A stretch of DNA of 64,000 nt from Symbiodinium natans (lineage: Eukaryota > Sar > Dinophyceae > Suessiales > Symbiodiniaceae): the NCBI GenBank assembly GCA_905221605.1, contig CAJNDS010002166.1, positions 124,001-188,000 on the forward strand. The letters run 5' to 3'. This document shows positions 32,810 to 43,798 of the stretch, one piece after another (positions within the stretch are counted from its first letter, which is position 1; the number at the start of each line of letters is the position of its first letter). The notes under the pieces are model-generated. The model saw only the letters and a program-made list of their open reading frames with translations. It had not been told where the DNA came from and ran no database searches. A program made the position numbers and the translations under genes.

Positions 32810-32876
<67 letters not shown>
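32810..32876. repeat. 67-nt poly-C homopolymer
   Basis: An uninterrupted run of C followed by T and further C-rich sequence. The proline-rich frame through it is an artefact. The length may be inexact because such runs assemble poorly. Confidence 0.9.
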
Positions 32877-32879
<3 letters not shown>

Positions 32880-33835
32880 CCCCCCGCCCCCTTGATTGAC
32901 GCTTGGGGTCGAAAGGGGCTCTGTTCTTAAAAAGGGCTGGCCACTTCTTGTCAAGGGAGCCCTGAAACCAAATCCCGTTCATCAGGATTTCATCCTTTTT
33001 AAATCGCGGGGCGGGGGTTTATAATTGAGTTCCGGGTCTTGGGTGCTTTTTATGCGGGGGGAGGGCGGGTTTGTTATCCATGCCAAGTCAACATTCTACA
33101 CTTATAACCCTAAAACGACCTAAACCCTAAACTTCCTAAACACTGGTGCGCTGGCCGTGCTTTGAAGGAGGTGCGGAAAGAGGTGGGAATTCGAGCTTCG
33201 GATGCAGAGGTTGGAGGGTTTCTAGGGCTTCTAGGGGTTTTAGAGGGATCCTCGGGCCGGCGGGGTTATGGAGGGTTGATGGCCTTCAAGGGTGGTGAAA
33301 GCACTGGGGAGGAAGTGCTGACGATGTTGCTGTCTTCATGGCCTGTGAGAGGGATAGACAGGTTGCTCTGCACCCTGAAAGTTTAGGTACTGATAAGATC
33401 AAGGAATATAACCATACATAGTACACAGTGACACATCAACAAAAATCATTTACGAGATCAGACAGCAGCCTGCAGAGTTTGCCATTCCCATGCGTTATCC
33501 CTATCAGCTGCCCATGCTGCCCTTGCGCACCTGCCCGCAAAAGAAGAAGCACCCTCCCCCTTTGAATATGCTCTGAGGACATCGGCAACTCTGCGCCTTT
33601 GCAGTTTTCAGTGCCGTGGTCACGAACTTCCCGCCAGTGTTAGGAGCCCTGCTCGTCTCTTCCGTTAAGGGTTCAGGGTTTAGGGTTTAGGGTTTAGGGT
33701 TGTTTAGGGTTTTAGGTTTTAGGTTTTAGGGTTTAGGGTTTAGATCCCACTTCTTGCCGCAAGCAAGTGTCCCCGCGGACGGCACCCTCCCTTCCGGCAG
33801 CGAGCTTTGCCTAGGTGAAGCGCTGTACTTGGAGG

Positions 33836-34036
33836 TTAGGGTTTAGGGTTTAGGGTTTAGGGTTTAGGGTTTAGGGTTTTAGGGTTTAGGGTTTAGGGTT
33901 TAGGGTTTAGGGTTTAGGGTTTAGGGTTTAGGGTACTATAACTGCACTTATAACCCACTTATAAGACCCTTAAGTGACCTAACATGTTTATAAGTACAGT
34001 TATAATTGGTTAAAATAAGTACCATGAACCTCCGAG
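33836..34036. repeat. TTTAGGG array fused to a half element of family E
   Basis: Fourteen TTTAGGG units (33836-33934, one with an extra T) run directly into ACTATAACTGCACTTATAAC. That is the interior of a family E element, whose intact right end CCATGAACCTCCGAG closes at 34036. The left terminal repeat expected before it is missing, as if replaced by telomere-like DNA. Confidence 0.65.
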
Positions 34037-34211
34037 TCATGGGGGGGGCGCTCCTTGGCCACTGAACTCCAAGCATGTAGGGCTGGGAGGCAAGAGCTAC
34101 AAGGAACGTGAGCAAACTCAAGCTTCCAGTGGAGAGAAACTCTGGATACGCAACTGCTGGGGTGCCGGCTCCGATGTGCAAGAGAACAGATATGGGGTGT
34201 CTCCGACATCA

Positions 34212-34294
34212 GGGGTACCTTGTTGGGGTTCTGAATAGCAGGGAATCCTGCTAGGCGGGGGGACTATATTCGGGGTCCCTTAGTTTTCGTAAAC
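34212..34294 (+). repeat. Dispersed repeat family D, copy 2
   Basis: GGGGTACCTTGTTGGGGT at the start and GGGGTCCCTTAGTTTTCGTA at the end match 11115-11200; the middle is diverged. Confidence 0.5.
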
Positions 34295-35677
34295 CCCCCC
34301 CCCATTTTGAGTTCGTGTCCAAGAGGCAGGGATTGGAGCATCCCCTCCATCTCTTCCGGCGCGAGCTGCGGTCAGACTTCAGATTTTGCTCTTGCCCATG
34401 ACCAATGGGCTTCACAGCGAATGCTTTAGGCATTCTACGCAAAACTTTCTGGGCACATGGTCCATCAGGGTCCCCTTTGCAACCTGGGGTTTGGGGTTCA
34501 AGCTTCATAGAGCATGTTGAGGCGTTTTGATTGCACATGGTGACCAGTCAAACCCCAAACCCGAAATTCTAGATGCTAGGTTCCCCAGTTTCCAAGGAGA
34601 AAAAGGGCGCCCTTTGGTTGATGCTAGAAAACACCAGCCTTCCGGAAGTTGAAGTAGGATTTCGCAATCGTGTCCGCAATGACTTGCTCCTCCTGCGACC
34701 GCTAATAATGCGAAAGGTTGCTGGAAGCTTGTGCGCCCGCCTGCAAAGACGTCCTACCCGGCTTCAACATCCAGATTCTGGGATTCCACAGCCCAATCCG
34801 AAATCCCAAAACGACCCACACGCGAAAATTCAAGTCTCTCAACGTCCATGCAATCCCAGGCCTAAACCCTAAACCCTAAACCCTAAACCCTAAACCCTAA
34901 ACCCTAAACCCTAAACCCTAAACGCTGATCTGCCCAAAGCCTCAGACCGCATCCTATTGACGGCTCCTTCTCCGTGAAGATCGGCACCAGTTCCTCTATC
35001 CAACACAGCTCCTGGCGCTTTTTTGTCAGGGAAGCTAGGGGTGTGGTAGAGCGTTCAAGAGCAGTGGGCTTCGTTCTGAGTAGAGGGCCCCAGCATGTGG
35101 AACCGAAGTACAGGAGTGCTGATGACAGTGCCGGGTTGCTGAAGGGCCACAACTGGTGTGGGCGGGCGTGACCTGCAGCAACCACTGACCATTCCTCCCA
35201 CCGAATGCTTCAAAACCCTCTCGAACAAGTCCCGAAATCATGCTGCAGAGAGCTGTCTGGTTCCTATAAGGCCCCTCCGCTAAGCGCAGACGCTTCTCCC
35301 ACCCTATATACGATCGCCAAGCGTGCGCGGAGGCACGAAGGATGGCGAATGCCGCTTTGCCGCGGCACGCTTGACAAGACGCCGGGAGGCTGCTGTGCCG
35401 GCCAGTAGGCAGAGAGCCGTCGAAGGGCCTGGGAGGGTGTTGTGCACGTGGAGACATCAAAACCCTAAACCCTAAACCCTAAACCCTATAAACCCTATAA
35501 ACCCTATAAACCCTAAACCCTAAACCCTAAACCTCAAGGTTTCGGATTCTTGTTGTTAAAGTGGGAGCGAAGAGTTGCGAGGTGCGCTGCTCCTCAGTCC
35601 TCGGCTCGGAAGTCACCCCCATAAACCCTAAACCCTAGACCCTCAGCTTTGCCCGTGACTCGGTGAAAACTGATTCA

Positions 35678-36118
35678 AGGCTGCCTAGGCAGAAGGGCCG
35701 CTAGGCCTGTGGCTGATGCTCATGATGCTCATTACGACCGACTTGGCCGCCTAGCCCCCAAAGCCTGTGGCAGCTGATGCTCATGATGCCCGGTTTGGAC
35801 TGCCTGTGGAGCTAATGCTCATGACGCTCGGTTTGGGCTGCCTAGTTGTCAAGGGCCTGTGGTAGCTGATGCTCCTGCCTAGCTGCCAAAACCTGTGGCT
35901 GATGCTCATGATGACCGGTTTGGTCACCAGGCCTGTGACAGCCGAGCTGCCTAGCTGTCAAGGACCTGTGGCAGCTGATGCTCATGATGATCGGTTTGGC
36001 TGCCTAGCCCCCAAAACCTGTGGCTGATGCTCATGATGACCGGTTTGGCTGCCTGCCCCCCAAGGCGGGCCTGTGGCAGCTGATGCTCATGATGACCGCT
36101 TTGGCTGCCTAGCTCCCG
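35678..36118 (+). repeat. ~50-bp minisatellite, about eight to nine units
   Basis: The repeated unit contains CCTGTGGCAGCTGATGCTCA, then TGATGACCGGTTTGGCTGCC and TAGCCCCCAA. Units vary from about 30 to 60 bp because of internal deletions (some lack GCAGC, one lacks the TGATGACCGG part). Minus-strand frames give a repetitive HHEHQLPQ peptide, which I regard as an artefact. Confidence 0.85.
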
Positions 36119-37988
36119 AAAACAGCCCATCCAAGCCCTGTAAAAACCCTGAAGGACTTCAAACTCCACAGTGCCGATGCGCCTGGTCTCCTCACCGCAG
36201 GCGCCGCCCTCGCGCCAGGTGTGCAAGCTCCGCAGCCGGGGCATGGCAAGGAGGTGCGGTGAGGAGCACCGGCGACCAACATCCGTGCAGGGGTTCAGGG
36301 CTCAGAGGGTTCTAGGGTTTAGGGTTTAGGGTTTAGGGTTTAGGGTTTAGGGTTTAGGGTTTACTAGCTAGGAAACCCGAATGTTGGGACCTTTCTTGAG
36401 GGCTTTGGCCCAGCAACCTCAGAATGACAAAAGGGCGGCCTTTTCTTGGGTTACAAGGGTCGGCAGCGCAAGCTAAGCCCTACAACATGGAATAAGAGCA
36501 CTGCTGGGCTGGGCATCCGGAATACAGCAAAGCAACAAAAAAAGTGCCTGGTGCAACCTATAGTACGTAGCACGGACTGCAGGATACGGCCCCTGTTGGG
36601 CTTTGGGCAAGTTCGTGTTGGGATACCCGTACCCCCCCTCCCCCCCCCTTCCCCCCTCCCCCAGCCGTTGCCTGTCCAGCCCTAGGGCGCTGCTCTGCAG
36701 GCCCTGGGGCATCATCTCTGACCTGGCCGGCTTTCGGCATCGAAACTCGAAGCCCGCTCTAAACCGCGAGTGCGGATAGTCCGCACACAACGACCTGCAC
36801 CTTTGAAGGCGGGTACCGGTACGGTGCAGAGAATCTCTATTCTCTCACTGCCGGAGTTGCCGGAACATGAAGCCGCGCAGCGTTCGGAACTACACATCTG
36901 CAGAACCACCCGACCCTCGCCCTGAAGCCGCGTGCCCTCAAGTAAGCCCCGTTCGCAAGGCGAGCACCTCACTGGCGGCAGCTCCTCGCCAAAGCGGGCG
37001 CCCTTCTGCCGCAGCGCGCGCTGCGCACCGCGCAGCGTCACAGAGGAGGGGAGCCTCGCTGAGCATGTTGGCATGTTGCTGAGACTTGCTCATGAGGTTT
37101 AAGTAGTGTATAGGGCTTGGAGGCATGCGCGGGTATGCACCCTTTTCCAAGATACCTCGCCCATATGCACCCTAAACCCAGAACCATAAACCCTAAGCCC
37201 GACAAACCCCTTTTTGAACGATAAACCCTAACCCTGAACCCGAAACCCTGAACGCTAAACCCTAAACCTGCTGAACCAGCCTTCCACCAGCCCCGCTGTC
37301 GTCGGAATCACCCCCAGGATCCGGAGGCGGTGGGGGATCTGCCAAGACAGAGCAGCAAAGTCGTACTTAGAGTCAGAAGAAGGATCGCCTGCCTTTCGTT
37401 TTACACGGCGCGGTCTCTGATTTCACCGCTGCCTTTCGTTTTAGGGTCTACAGGGTTTAGGGTCTTAAGCTCTCCAGAATCCCCTCGCCTGAGCCCCCAA
37501 GTACCCTTTCAGATATCCTTAAATTACTCTCAGACACAATTCCATTGAGGCTCTGATGATAAGCATAAAAGTGCCCCGGGGGATCAGGCGGAAGACGGCC
37601 GAAGGCTGCTCTTCTCGTCGCCTTTTGTCATCAAAACTGCCTGAAGGTCCTTGGGCTTATTGTGTATCGAGGGGAGGGTGGGGGCCCTGCTTTGTTAGGG
37701 TTGTAGGCTTCAGGGTTGTTATTTTTATTTTATTTTATTTTTTTATTTTTTGTTGGGGGGGGCGGGGGGGGGTAGGGGTCTTGTCTTACTATACAAGAGA
37801 ACTGAGAACTCAGAACAACCCTTAGATCTAGATGTCCTAGCCGCCAGAGCCCCTGTGAGGAGAAGCTGAGCTGCCTCGAGGTGGCCGCGGGCTCGGGGAC
37901 TTCGCCTGCAAAGCGAGGAAGACAACAGCGGACTAGTCTGACGAATGACATCCCCAAGCTGAAATTCAGACATTTAGGGAACCTAACC

Positions 37989-38051
37989 CTAGACCCAAGA
38001 GTAACGGGGCTTACTTAAACCCTTAAAAAAAGGGGAGTAAGGGCCCCGTGA
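37989..38051 (+). repeat. Dispersed repeat family G, copy 1 (hairpin)
   Basis: Starts CTAGACCCAAGAGTAAC, an exact 17-nt match to 39058-39074, and ends AGTAAGGGCCCCGT. ACGGGGCTTACT (38004 on) pairs with AGTAAGGGCCCCGT (to 38049), forming a foldback. Copy 2 continues to about 39165 with a longer interior and a matching AATAAGGGCC end. Confidence 0.5.
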
Positions 38052-39057
38052 GCATGCCAAAAAGGCCTCGTGGCTTGATCCTTCCAATGGCCAAACCCTT
38101 ACTTGGGGACCGAATGCACATATGCCCAACACTACTGTAGAACTACACCCTGAACCTAAACACTATGAAGGTATAATGATGACTATAAAACCCTTGTACA
38201 ACACTACTGTAGACTTACACCCTAAACCCTATGAAGGTAAGACCTTTACTATAATGACTATAAAAACCCTTGTAAGCTTCATTTAGCTCTGACGGCTTGG
38301 GAATCCCCATGGGCAGAACGCACTCCCGCCTTCGGCTGCTTCACTTTCTTTGATTTCGGAGGTCGTGGAGGGGGCTCCTCGACGTAGGGTTTAGGGTTTA
38401 GGGTTTAGGGTTTAGGGTTTAGGCTTTAGGGTTTAGGGTTTAGGGTTTAGGGTTTAGGGTTTAGGGTTTAGGGTTGAGGGAGACTTAGGTTAATTGAAAT
38501 CTGGGGTTATTAGAAGTAGGGTAGCTGCAGCATATTACCCCGAGCTCTGGGCTTGTGTGGGGTTTCTGCTGAACCCTAAACCCTAAACCCTAAACCCCAA
38601 ACCCTAAACCCTAAACCCATGAACCTCGAAGTAGCAGAAGTACCAACTCGAACCATTGAGCTCCAGGATCTCCTTCGGCCCCTTCTTCAGGGCTAACGGG
38701 CTTTACAGCGATAACTACAGTAGTAGGGTTTGGGGTTTAGGGTTTAGGGTTGACAGGGTTTTTGTTTTGCCACCCGCCTAGCTGACACTCGGGCCACATT
38801 GCAGGGACTCATTCCGAACAATATGCATACATCGAAGAAAAGTAAAATTGGAGCCTTTAAAGGGAACGCAGAAAAGCTCTTGCAGACATCTCAGCGACTC
38901 AGGTTTTCAGGTGACTAAAAGGTTTATGGTTTTCTTCCGTCAGGGTTTAGGGTATTGGGGTGTGGGTCTGCATTCAACCTCCTGACCTCTGCGACGTCGT
39001 TCTCAACCCGAATAGAAACCCTAAACCTCTACAGTTGTTGCAAAACGCCAATGCCCC

Positions 39058-39165
39058 TCTAGACCCAAGAGTAACCTCAGGAATAAAAGGGTACTCTATT
39101 TTTGGGTTCAAGAGGATTTATTTCATGGAACCTAAACCCTCAAGAAAAAGGGAATAAGGGCCTAT
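39058..39165 (+). repeat. Dispersed repeat family G, copy 2
   Basis: Shares the 17-nt start with copy 1 and the AAAAAGGGAATAAGGGCC-type end; the middle differs. Confidence 0.45.
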
Positions 39166-40015
39166 GGGTCCTAGCCCTTAAGCCCAGACCATTCGCACAG
39201 TGCTGAACCCCAAGCCCTACACCCTAAACCCGAAACCCTTAACCCTAAACCCTTTTTGCAACTGGGACTTGGTGACTGCCAGAAAGGAGCCCCCACTTCA
39301 CACACCCGCAAACCGCAGCACCCTAAACCCTAAACCCTAAACCCCAAACCCAAAACCCTAAACCCTAAACCCTAATCCTTGAAGGGTCCTGCGAGGCTTG
39401 GGAGCTCTGCCTGAGCCCGGCAAGGCCGACCCAGTCGACGCTGGGCTTCGCCTCCTCCTCGCGCCTGCGTGTTTGGGTTTAGGGTTTGGGATTTGAAATT
39501 TGGGGTTTGGGGTTTGGGGTTTAGGGTTTGGGGTTTGGGGTTTAGGGTTCGGGTTCTATAGGGACCTCTGTGTAAGGAAGGGCAAAGAACCCAAAAGACT
39601 TCTCGGTTAGGATTAGGGAGTTCCCTCGATGATGCGGCCCCGAAACCCCAAACTTTTGAACCCAGGCTCAATCATGTCCAGAAACTAACCCTAAACCCTA
39701 AACCCTAAACCCTAAACCCGACCAGATCGTGGCCTTGCGAACCTCTGCTGGTGTTGGGTGGGAGTGTTTTTTTTGGCACCAGAGGGTTGAGGGTTTGGGG
39801 GGGTGGGGGTGGGGCGGGTGGGGGGGTGGGGTGGGTGGGGGGGTGGGGTGGGTGGGGGGGGGGTGGGGAGGTTGAGGGTTTGGGGGGGGGGGGGGGGGCG
39901 GTGAGCGTTTCAACCCGTTTTACAGCAGCCTCCTAACCCCTAAGCCCTGACACCCATCTAAACCTATCTAAACCTTGGACCCCAAAACCCTAAACCCTAA
40001 ATTACCCTACCCCCC

Positions 40016-40046
<31 letters not shown>

Positions 40047-40636
40047 GGCGGTGCCTGTACTCTGCCAGCGTAGGGCCTCGCCGGATCCAGGGGGCAGCCT
40101 CCAGTAACTAACGCGTTTTTGGTTGTTTTGTCTTTTTTCGGGGGCCCTTAAACCCTGAACTTTTCTTTGCCCTAAACCCTCCGGTCTTGAGGAGTCGGCC
40201 CCCCAAACCCTGAACCCTCGCTTTGGTCTTCGGCTGTTGTTTGCCCGGACGCCTTTGGGTATCGTTTGGGCAGGGCTCAAGGGTCGGCGTTCCCTAAACC
40301 CTAAACCCTAAACCCTAAACCCTAAACCCTAAACCCTAAACCCTAAACCCTAAACCCTAAACCCTGAACCCTTTGCGAGCTTTTGGCTTCTGGAGGGCGT
40401 CCCTGAAGCCACCCGGCCTTGCGCCACTCCGCGCCCGTCTTGAGCGCGGCCTGGCACGGCAGAAGTCCGCCCCCAATGAGCCCTGGGTTTAGGGTTTAGG
40501 GTTTAGGGTTTAGGGTTTAGGGTTTAGGGTTTAGGGTTTAGGGTTTAGGGTTTAGGGTTTAGGGCGTAGGGTTAGGGCTTAGGGCTGAGGGCGTAGGGTT
40601 TGGGGCTCTCCAAGTAGGATCTCCAGCGACTTAGGG

Positions 40637-40776
40637 TTGGAGGTTCATGGTACTTCTCAACCAATGAGAGCTGTACTTAGAACCCAAATTGTAACCACAT
40701 GGGGGGCACTCAAGGGACTTATACGTGAGCTATAACTACAGTTAGAATTGGTTCATAAGTACCCTGAAGCTCCAAA
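40637..40776. mobile_element. TIR element, family E, long copy
   Basis: Left end TTGGAGGTTCATGGTACTT, then CTCAACCAATG; right end TTGGTTCATAAGTACC, then CTGAAGCTCCAAA. Inverted similarity continues for about 45 bp, giving the longest terminal repeats of this family in the window. The interior contains the AACCCAAATTGTAA block also in the 26721 copy. Confidence 0.7.
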
Positions 40777-41992
40777 TACACCCTGAACCCTGAACCTTTA
40801 AAGCCTTAAGAACCCACATGTGCGCGCTTCACGCGGCAGAAGCCTTGAAGCAAAGGGATCCAGCGTGGAATCTGAAATCCGCACAGCACATGTCATGATA
40901 CGTAGGATGACCGTATACACTACCCTTTTGCCAGGTCTCTCTCAAGTGCCTGCCGAAACCCTAAGCCACCAAAACTATAAGGCGAGACTCTTCAGCAATT
41001 ATGAAGGCTTCTACATACTGTATTCAACCCAGACTTGCCTTGATCTCCTCCACCTCTTCGAGGCTCTGGGCTTTCCTAGGCCCAACGTTTAGGGTTTCGG
41101 GTTTCGGGATTACGGGATATAGGGTGAGGGTTTAGGGTTTAGGGCAAAAAAAAAAGTGTCACTGCAGTTTTTGCACCCGAAGCTGTCAAGCCTGGCGCAT
41201 CCCAGCCCTGGCAACAAGAGTCAAAAGCCTATAGCACTCCGAGAGAAGAGCCCCGCCGCCTCTTGAACCCCCATAGAGGTTTGAGGATCCTCGGCTTAAG
41301 GTGCATCATGGTGCATCTTCTGGGGGGTGGGCCCCTTTCTGCTGAGCCCGAAGCCCCTTCCCACAGCTGGGCCGAGGCGCAGCACTGCGGACTTGATCTT
41401 CGAGAGCCTCTCGCGATCCTGGGTTGGAACGCCGCATATCGGGTTGTGGTCGAAGGGCCCCAGAACTCCAGAACCTTCAACTCCGAATTCCTTCGCGCGC
41501 ACGCGCGCACGCGCGAGCCAAGTGAGTGCTGCCCAAGAGGCCGAAGGGGGCCTTGGCTGTGAGGGCAAACTGGGAGACCAAGGGCTCGAACGCGTCGTGT
41601 TTTGTCCCATTGTGGGGGGGGCTTTCGGGCTGCATGTATAGGGGAAGAGCAAGTAATCTCCAGGGTTCAAAGAGGGATTTCGTTGAGGGCATCTTTGTTT
41701 TGTCGATTTTTGCGGGTTCAGGTCAGGTCTGTCTCTCTGCAGTCTGCGGCGCAGAATTTTGGGGTCGATTTTTCGGAGAGGGATCATTTTCAGGGCTTTG
41801 TGCCGGCAAAAAGTGATGCCAGGGTGCCCGTAGTTCGCTTCGAGGTCCTGCATCCGAAGAAAAGCAGCTCAACCGCAGGCATGGCCCTCGATTCTTACGT
41901 CGGGGGGGCGATGTTTCCGATGGCTCGCTGGCAGAGTCCCCCCCCCTGCCCCGAATGAACTACTAGTTTCTTCGATCTTGCTTACGGGCCGG

Positions 41993-42238
41993 TCATGCAA
42001 AATGAGCCTCAAGCCAACGCTTGCAGTCTAGCATTGCAACAATTACAGATACATGGGGAACATTATCGAAACGAAACGTGCTGAAGACGCAGGGAATTTC
42101 CGAAACCACGGCCACCACGCCCAGAAGTAGGACCCACGTCAGCTCCTCATCGCTGGAGCTCTCTGGATCCTCTCCGTTGCGGATCTTGAAGTACCGGGTC
42201 ACCTCCTTCCTGGCCTCTGCTAACCGGCCGCAACCCAA
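41993..42238 (-). CDS. Possible coding fragment with a membrane segment
   Basis: An 81-codon minus frame from ATG 42238 to a stop at 41993. It has a basic start, an acidic serine patch (EDPESSSDEEL), a hydrophobic stretch of about 20 residues (WVLLLGVVAVVSEIPCVF) and a short tail. The order looks protein-like, but the antisense is also open. It ends about 200 bp left of the direct-repeat-flanked insertion. No family recognised. Confidence 0.25.
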   Translation of the reverse strand: MGCGRLAEARKEVTRYFKIRNGEDPESSSDEELTWVLLLGVVAVVSEIPCVFSTFRFDNVPHVSVIVAMLDCKRWLEAHFA

Positions 42239-42442
42239 AAAGTTGAAATTCTTCTCTCCAGCCTTCCCACAGAACTCAAGTGCGCCTCTACACCCCTGTA
42301 ACTAGGGAAGATGCCCGCGACCTGCTTGGGGATCCTCGTTGTGGAAGCATCACAAATTCCTTCTGATTCAGGGCTGATTGGGCTCCCAGGGGCTTATTTC
42401 AGGCTTCCGGCTCAAGGCTCCCAACACCATGCTATATGAAGT

Positions 42443-42462
42443 AGGGTTTATATTTCTTGTAC
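42443..42462 (+). repeat. 20-bp direct repeat, left copy
   Basis: AGGGTTTATATTTCTTGTAC. An identical 20-mer is at 43799-43818. Complex enough that a chance pair at this spacing is unlikely. Best read as a target-site duplication of the 1,336-bp insertion between them. Confidence 0.75.
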
Positions 42463-43798
42463 TGCGGACCGGAGGTCGTGAATCATATCAAGGTGAGACA
42501 GCTTAGATTTGTACTAAGCACGGTTAGCGAGCACACAACATCAGTGGTCGAGAACGTGAATTAACTGATCAATGGTTAAGCATCGCAAGGATAGATGAGA
42601 TAGAGTCAATGGTGTCATCAAAGCGTTGAACCCAATCAGCGACCGTGTCTGCGTCAAGCAGCACAGCTTTGAAGCAAAAATATTGAAGCATGTCAGGAGC
42701 TTTGCAGAAGAAAATCTGTCGCTTACAGAAATGACAACGGAAATCCATTGTCCACTCAGAGGAAAGGATGTGTGGAAGGCGTGCATCGTTTAAATGAGCA
42801 AGCTCCATCACCCTGAGAAAATGTTTTTTGAAGCATTCATATCTCCTCTTGGCCGCAATGAACCTTTTGGTGATGCCACGCAATTTGCACCTGATGTCAA
42901 CAGGATCCATGTTGCACCAAGTTGACAGAGGCAATTGCGAAATGCAAGTAATTTCTTGAAACTGAATAGGCAAAAGCTTGCAATCCGATACCTGTGTAAG
43001 CCAGGTGGGCGGCGCGAACTTGCCATTTATGCGAAAGGTGGGCCATTCAGCTGAAAGATCTTTGTCTTGAAGTTGACAGCTTTTGCCAGAAACTGCGTCA
43101 AGGAAGGCCTGCGGCGGAATACGAATGATTTGACAATTGACACCTTGTTCAATCACAGTTTGCGCTTGCAGAAGAGACAGATTTCTGCAAGTACCTTGCA
43201 AATCCCAGGCAGGAACGAAGAAGAGGTTGCTGGGAAATGTGAGATCAAAAGGAAAATTGTCAATCCATTTGTAAGGCTGAGGCTGAAAGTCAAGAAATTC
43301 TTGGAGTTGTTCACTGTGCATCCAACAAAGCTTGAGTAGCTTCATGGATAGCGTGCGAAATTTGTACAAAGCACGTCCAATAAAATCTGCTTGTTGAACA
43401 AAATTGGCTTTGTGTCCTCCAATACGCAGAAAAAGTAAAAATGCTTGCAACCAACACTGAATCGGTTCGGAATGAGGATGTTGCGTAGTAGTCCACTTTG
43501 CCCAGAAAGTGAAAACAAGGTTAAATTCAGCATCATCCCCTCCCCAACCCTGCATCTTGGATCGAGTGTTAGGCTTGTTCCATTTAAGGTCAAGAGGACA
43601 AACTTGCTTCAGAGCAGTTTGTCGACATGTAGTAGGCGCGTCTTGTGGATTTCCCACCATTAGAGACGGAGAGTCATTGGGCGCAAACCTGGAAACAAGG
43701 TCTTTGTTGCGCGAAAACTCCATCCATCTATTGATGAGTTGCGTGACCAACAGTTGTAAGTGGGGCCACTGACCCTTCAAGCTAGCAGGCATTTCAGC
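42463..43798 (-). mobile_element. 1,336-bp insertion between 20-bp direct repeats
   Basis: This segment contains one minus-strand ORF that starts 7 nt inside the right repeat and occupies most of the insert, then a ~106-nt 3' tail ending at the left repeat. There are no terminal inverted repeats and no poly(A). The pattern fits target-primed insertion of a cDNA, perhaps 5'-truncated, by a LINE machinery such as the one at 49070-52174. An alternative is a large unspliced insertion with short direct repeats at its boundaries. Confidence 0.55.
42569..43792 (-). CDS. Unknown 407-residue protein in insertion
   Basis: ATG at 43792 (the frame also runs upstream through the direct repeat to a GTG, which is not used) to a stop at 42569; 407 codons without interruption. 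The composition is protein-like: rich in W, F, L and Q with even charge. A cysteine/histidine cluster (CHFCKRQIFFC) near residue 350 could be a small metal site. Other notable stretches are a WMEFSRNK segment near the start and RRYECFKKHFLRVMEL. I recognise no family. It may be a host mRNA copy, an orphan retroelement ORF or viral in origin. Because the insertion may be 5'-truncated, the real N-terminus may be missing. Confidence 0.6.
   Translation of the reverse strand: MPASLKGQWPHLQLLVTQLINRWMEFSRNKDLVSRFAPNDSPSLMVGNPQDAPTTCRQTALKQVCPLDLKWNKPNTRSKMQGWGGDDAEFNLVFTFWAKWTTTQHPHSEPIQCWLQAFLLFLRIGGHKANFVQQADFIGRALYKFRTLSMKLLKLCWMHSEQLQEFLDFQPQPYKWIDNFPFDLTFPSNLFFVPAWDLQGTCRNLSLLQAQTVIEQGVNCQIIRIPPQAFLDAVSGKSCQLQDKDLSAEWPTFRINGKFAPPTWLTQVSDCKLLPIQFQEITCISQLPLSTWCNMDPVDIRCKLRGITKRFIAAKRRYECFKKHFLRVMELAHLNDARLPHILSSEWTMDFRCHFCKRQIFFCKAPDMLQYFCFKAVLLDADTVADWVQRFDDTIDSISSILAMLNH

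Larger units (their letters stand above)
32887..35677. other. Unique/repeat mix, no supported gene
   Basis: TTTAGGG arrays lie at 33666-33745 and 33836-33934, a CCCTAAA array at 34862-34924, and a CCCTATAAA nonamer run at 35480-35515. 33150-33660 and 34560-34860 are unique with short ORFs. 35035-35460 (minus) is open for 141 codons, but its composition shows no domain and the antisense is also open. Confidence 0.5.
36119..42442. other. Repeat mosaic and unique blocks, no confident gene
   Basis: TTTAGGG arrays: 36313-36362, 38386-38476 and 40486-40566. CCCTAAA arrays: 38574-38617, 39320-39375, 39690-39718 and 40294-40373. 38128-38273 is a 72-bp tandem duplication (ACACTACTGTAGA...ACCCTTGT). 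39780-39900 is GGGTGGGG-rich. 40010-40046 is C-run then A-run. 36420-37100 and 41160-42300 are unique. The 41296-41853 minus frame is open for 185 codons but has low-complexity composition and an open antisense. Confidence 0.5.

Noticed and set aside
32724-32930. ORF with a long polyproline stretch
   Set aside because: It is only the 67-C homopolymer read in frame; no coding composition on either side.
35678-36118. CRISPR-like array
   Set aside because: Repeats are contiguous and variable in length with no unique spacers; it is a minisatellite in a eukaryotic context.
35951-36244. Repetitive HHEHQLPQ peptide on the minus strand
   Set aside because: It follows the minisatellite units, whose lengths are not multiples of three throughout; no conserved frame.
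41296-41853. 185-codon minus-strand ORF
   Set aside because: Arg/Pro/Ser-rich, antisense also open over much of the span, no motif or family resemblance; GC-rich sequence gives such ORFs by chance.
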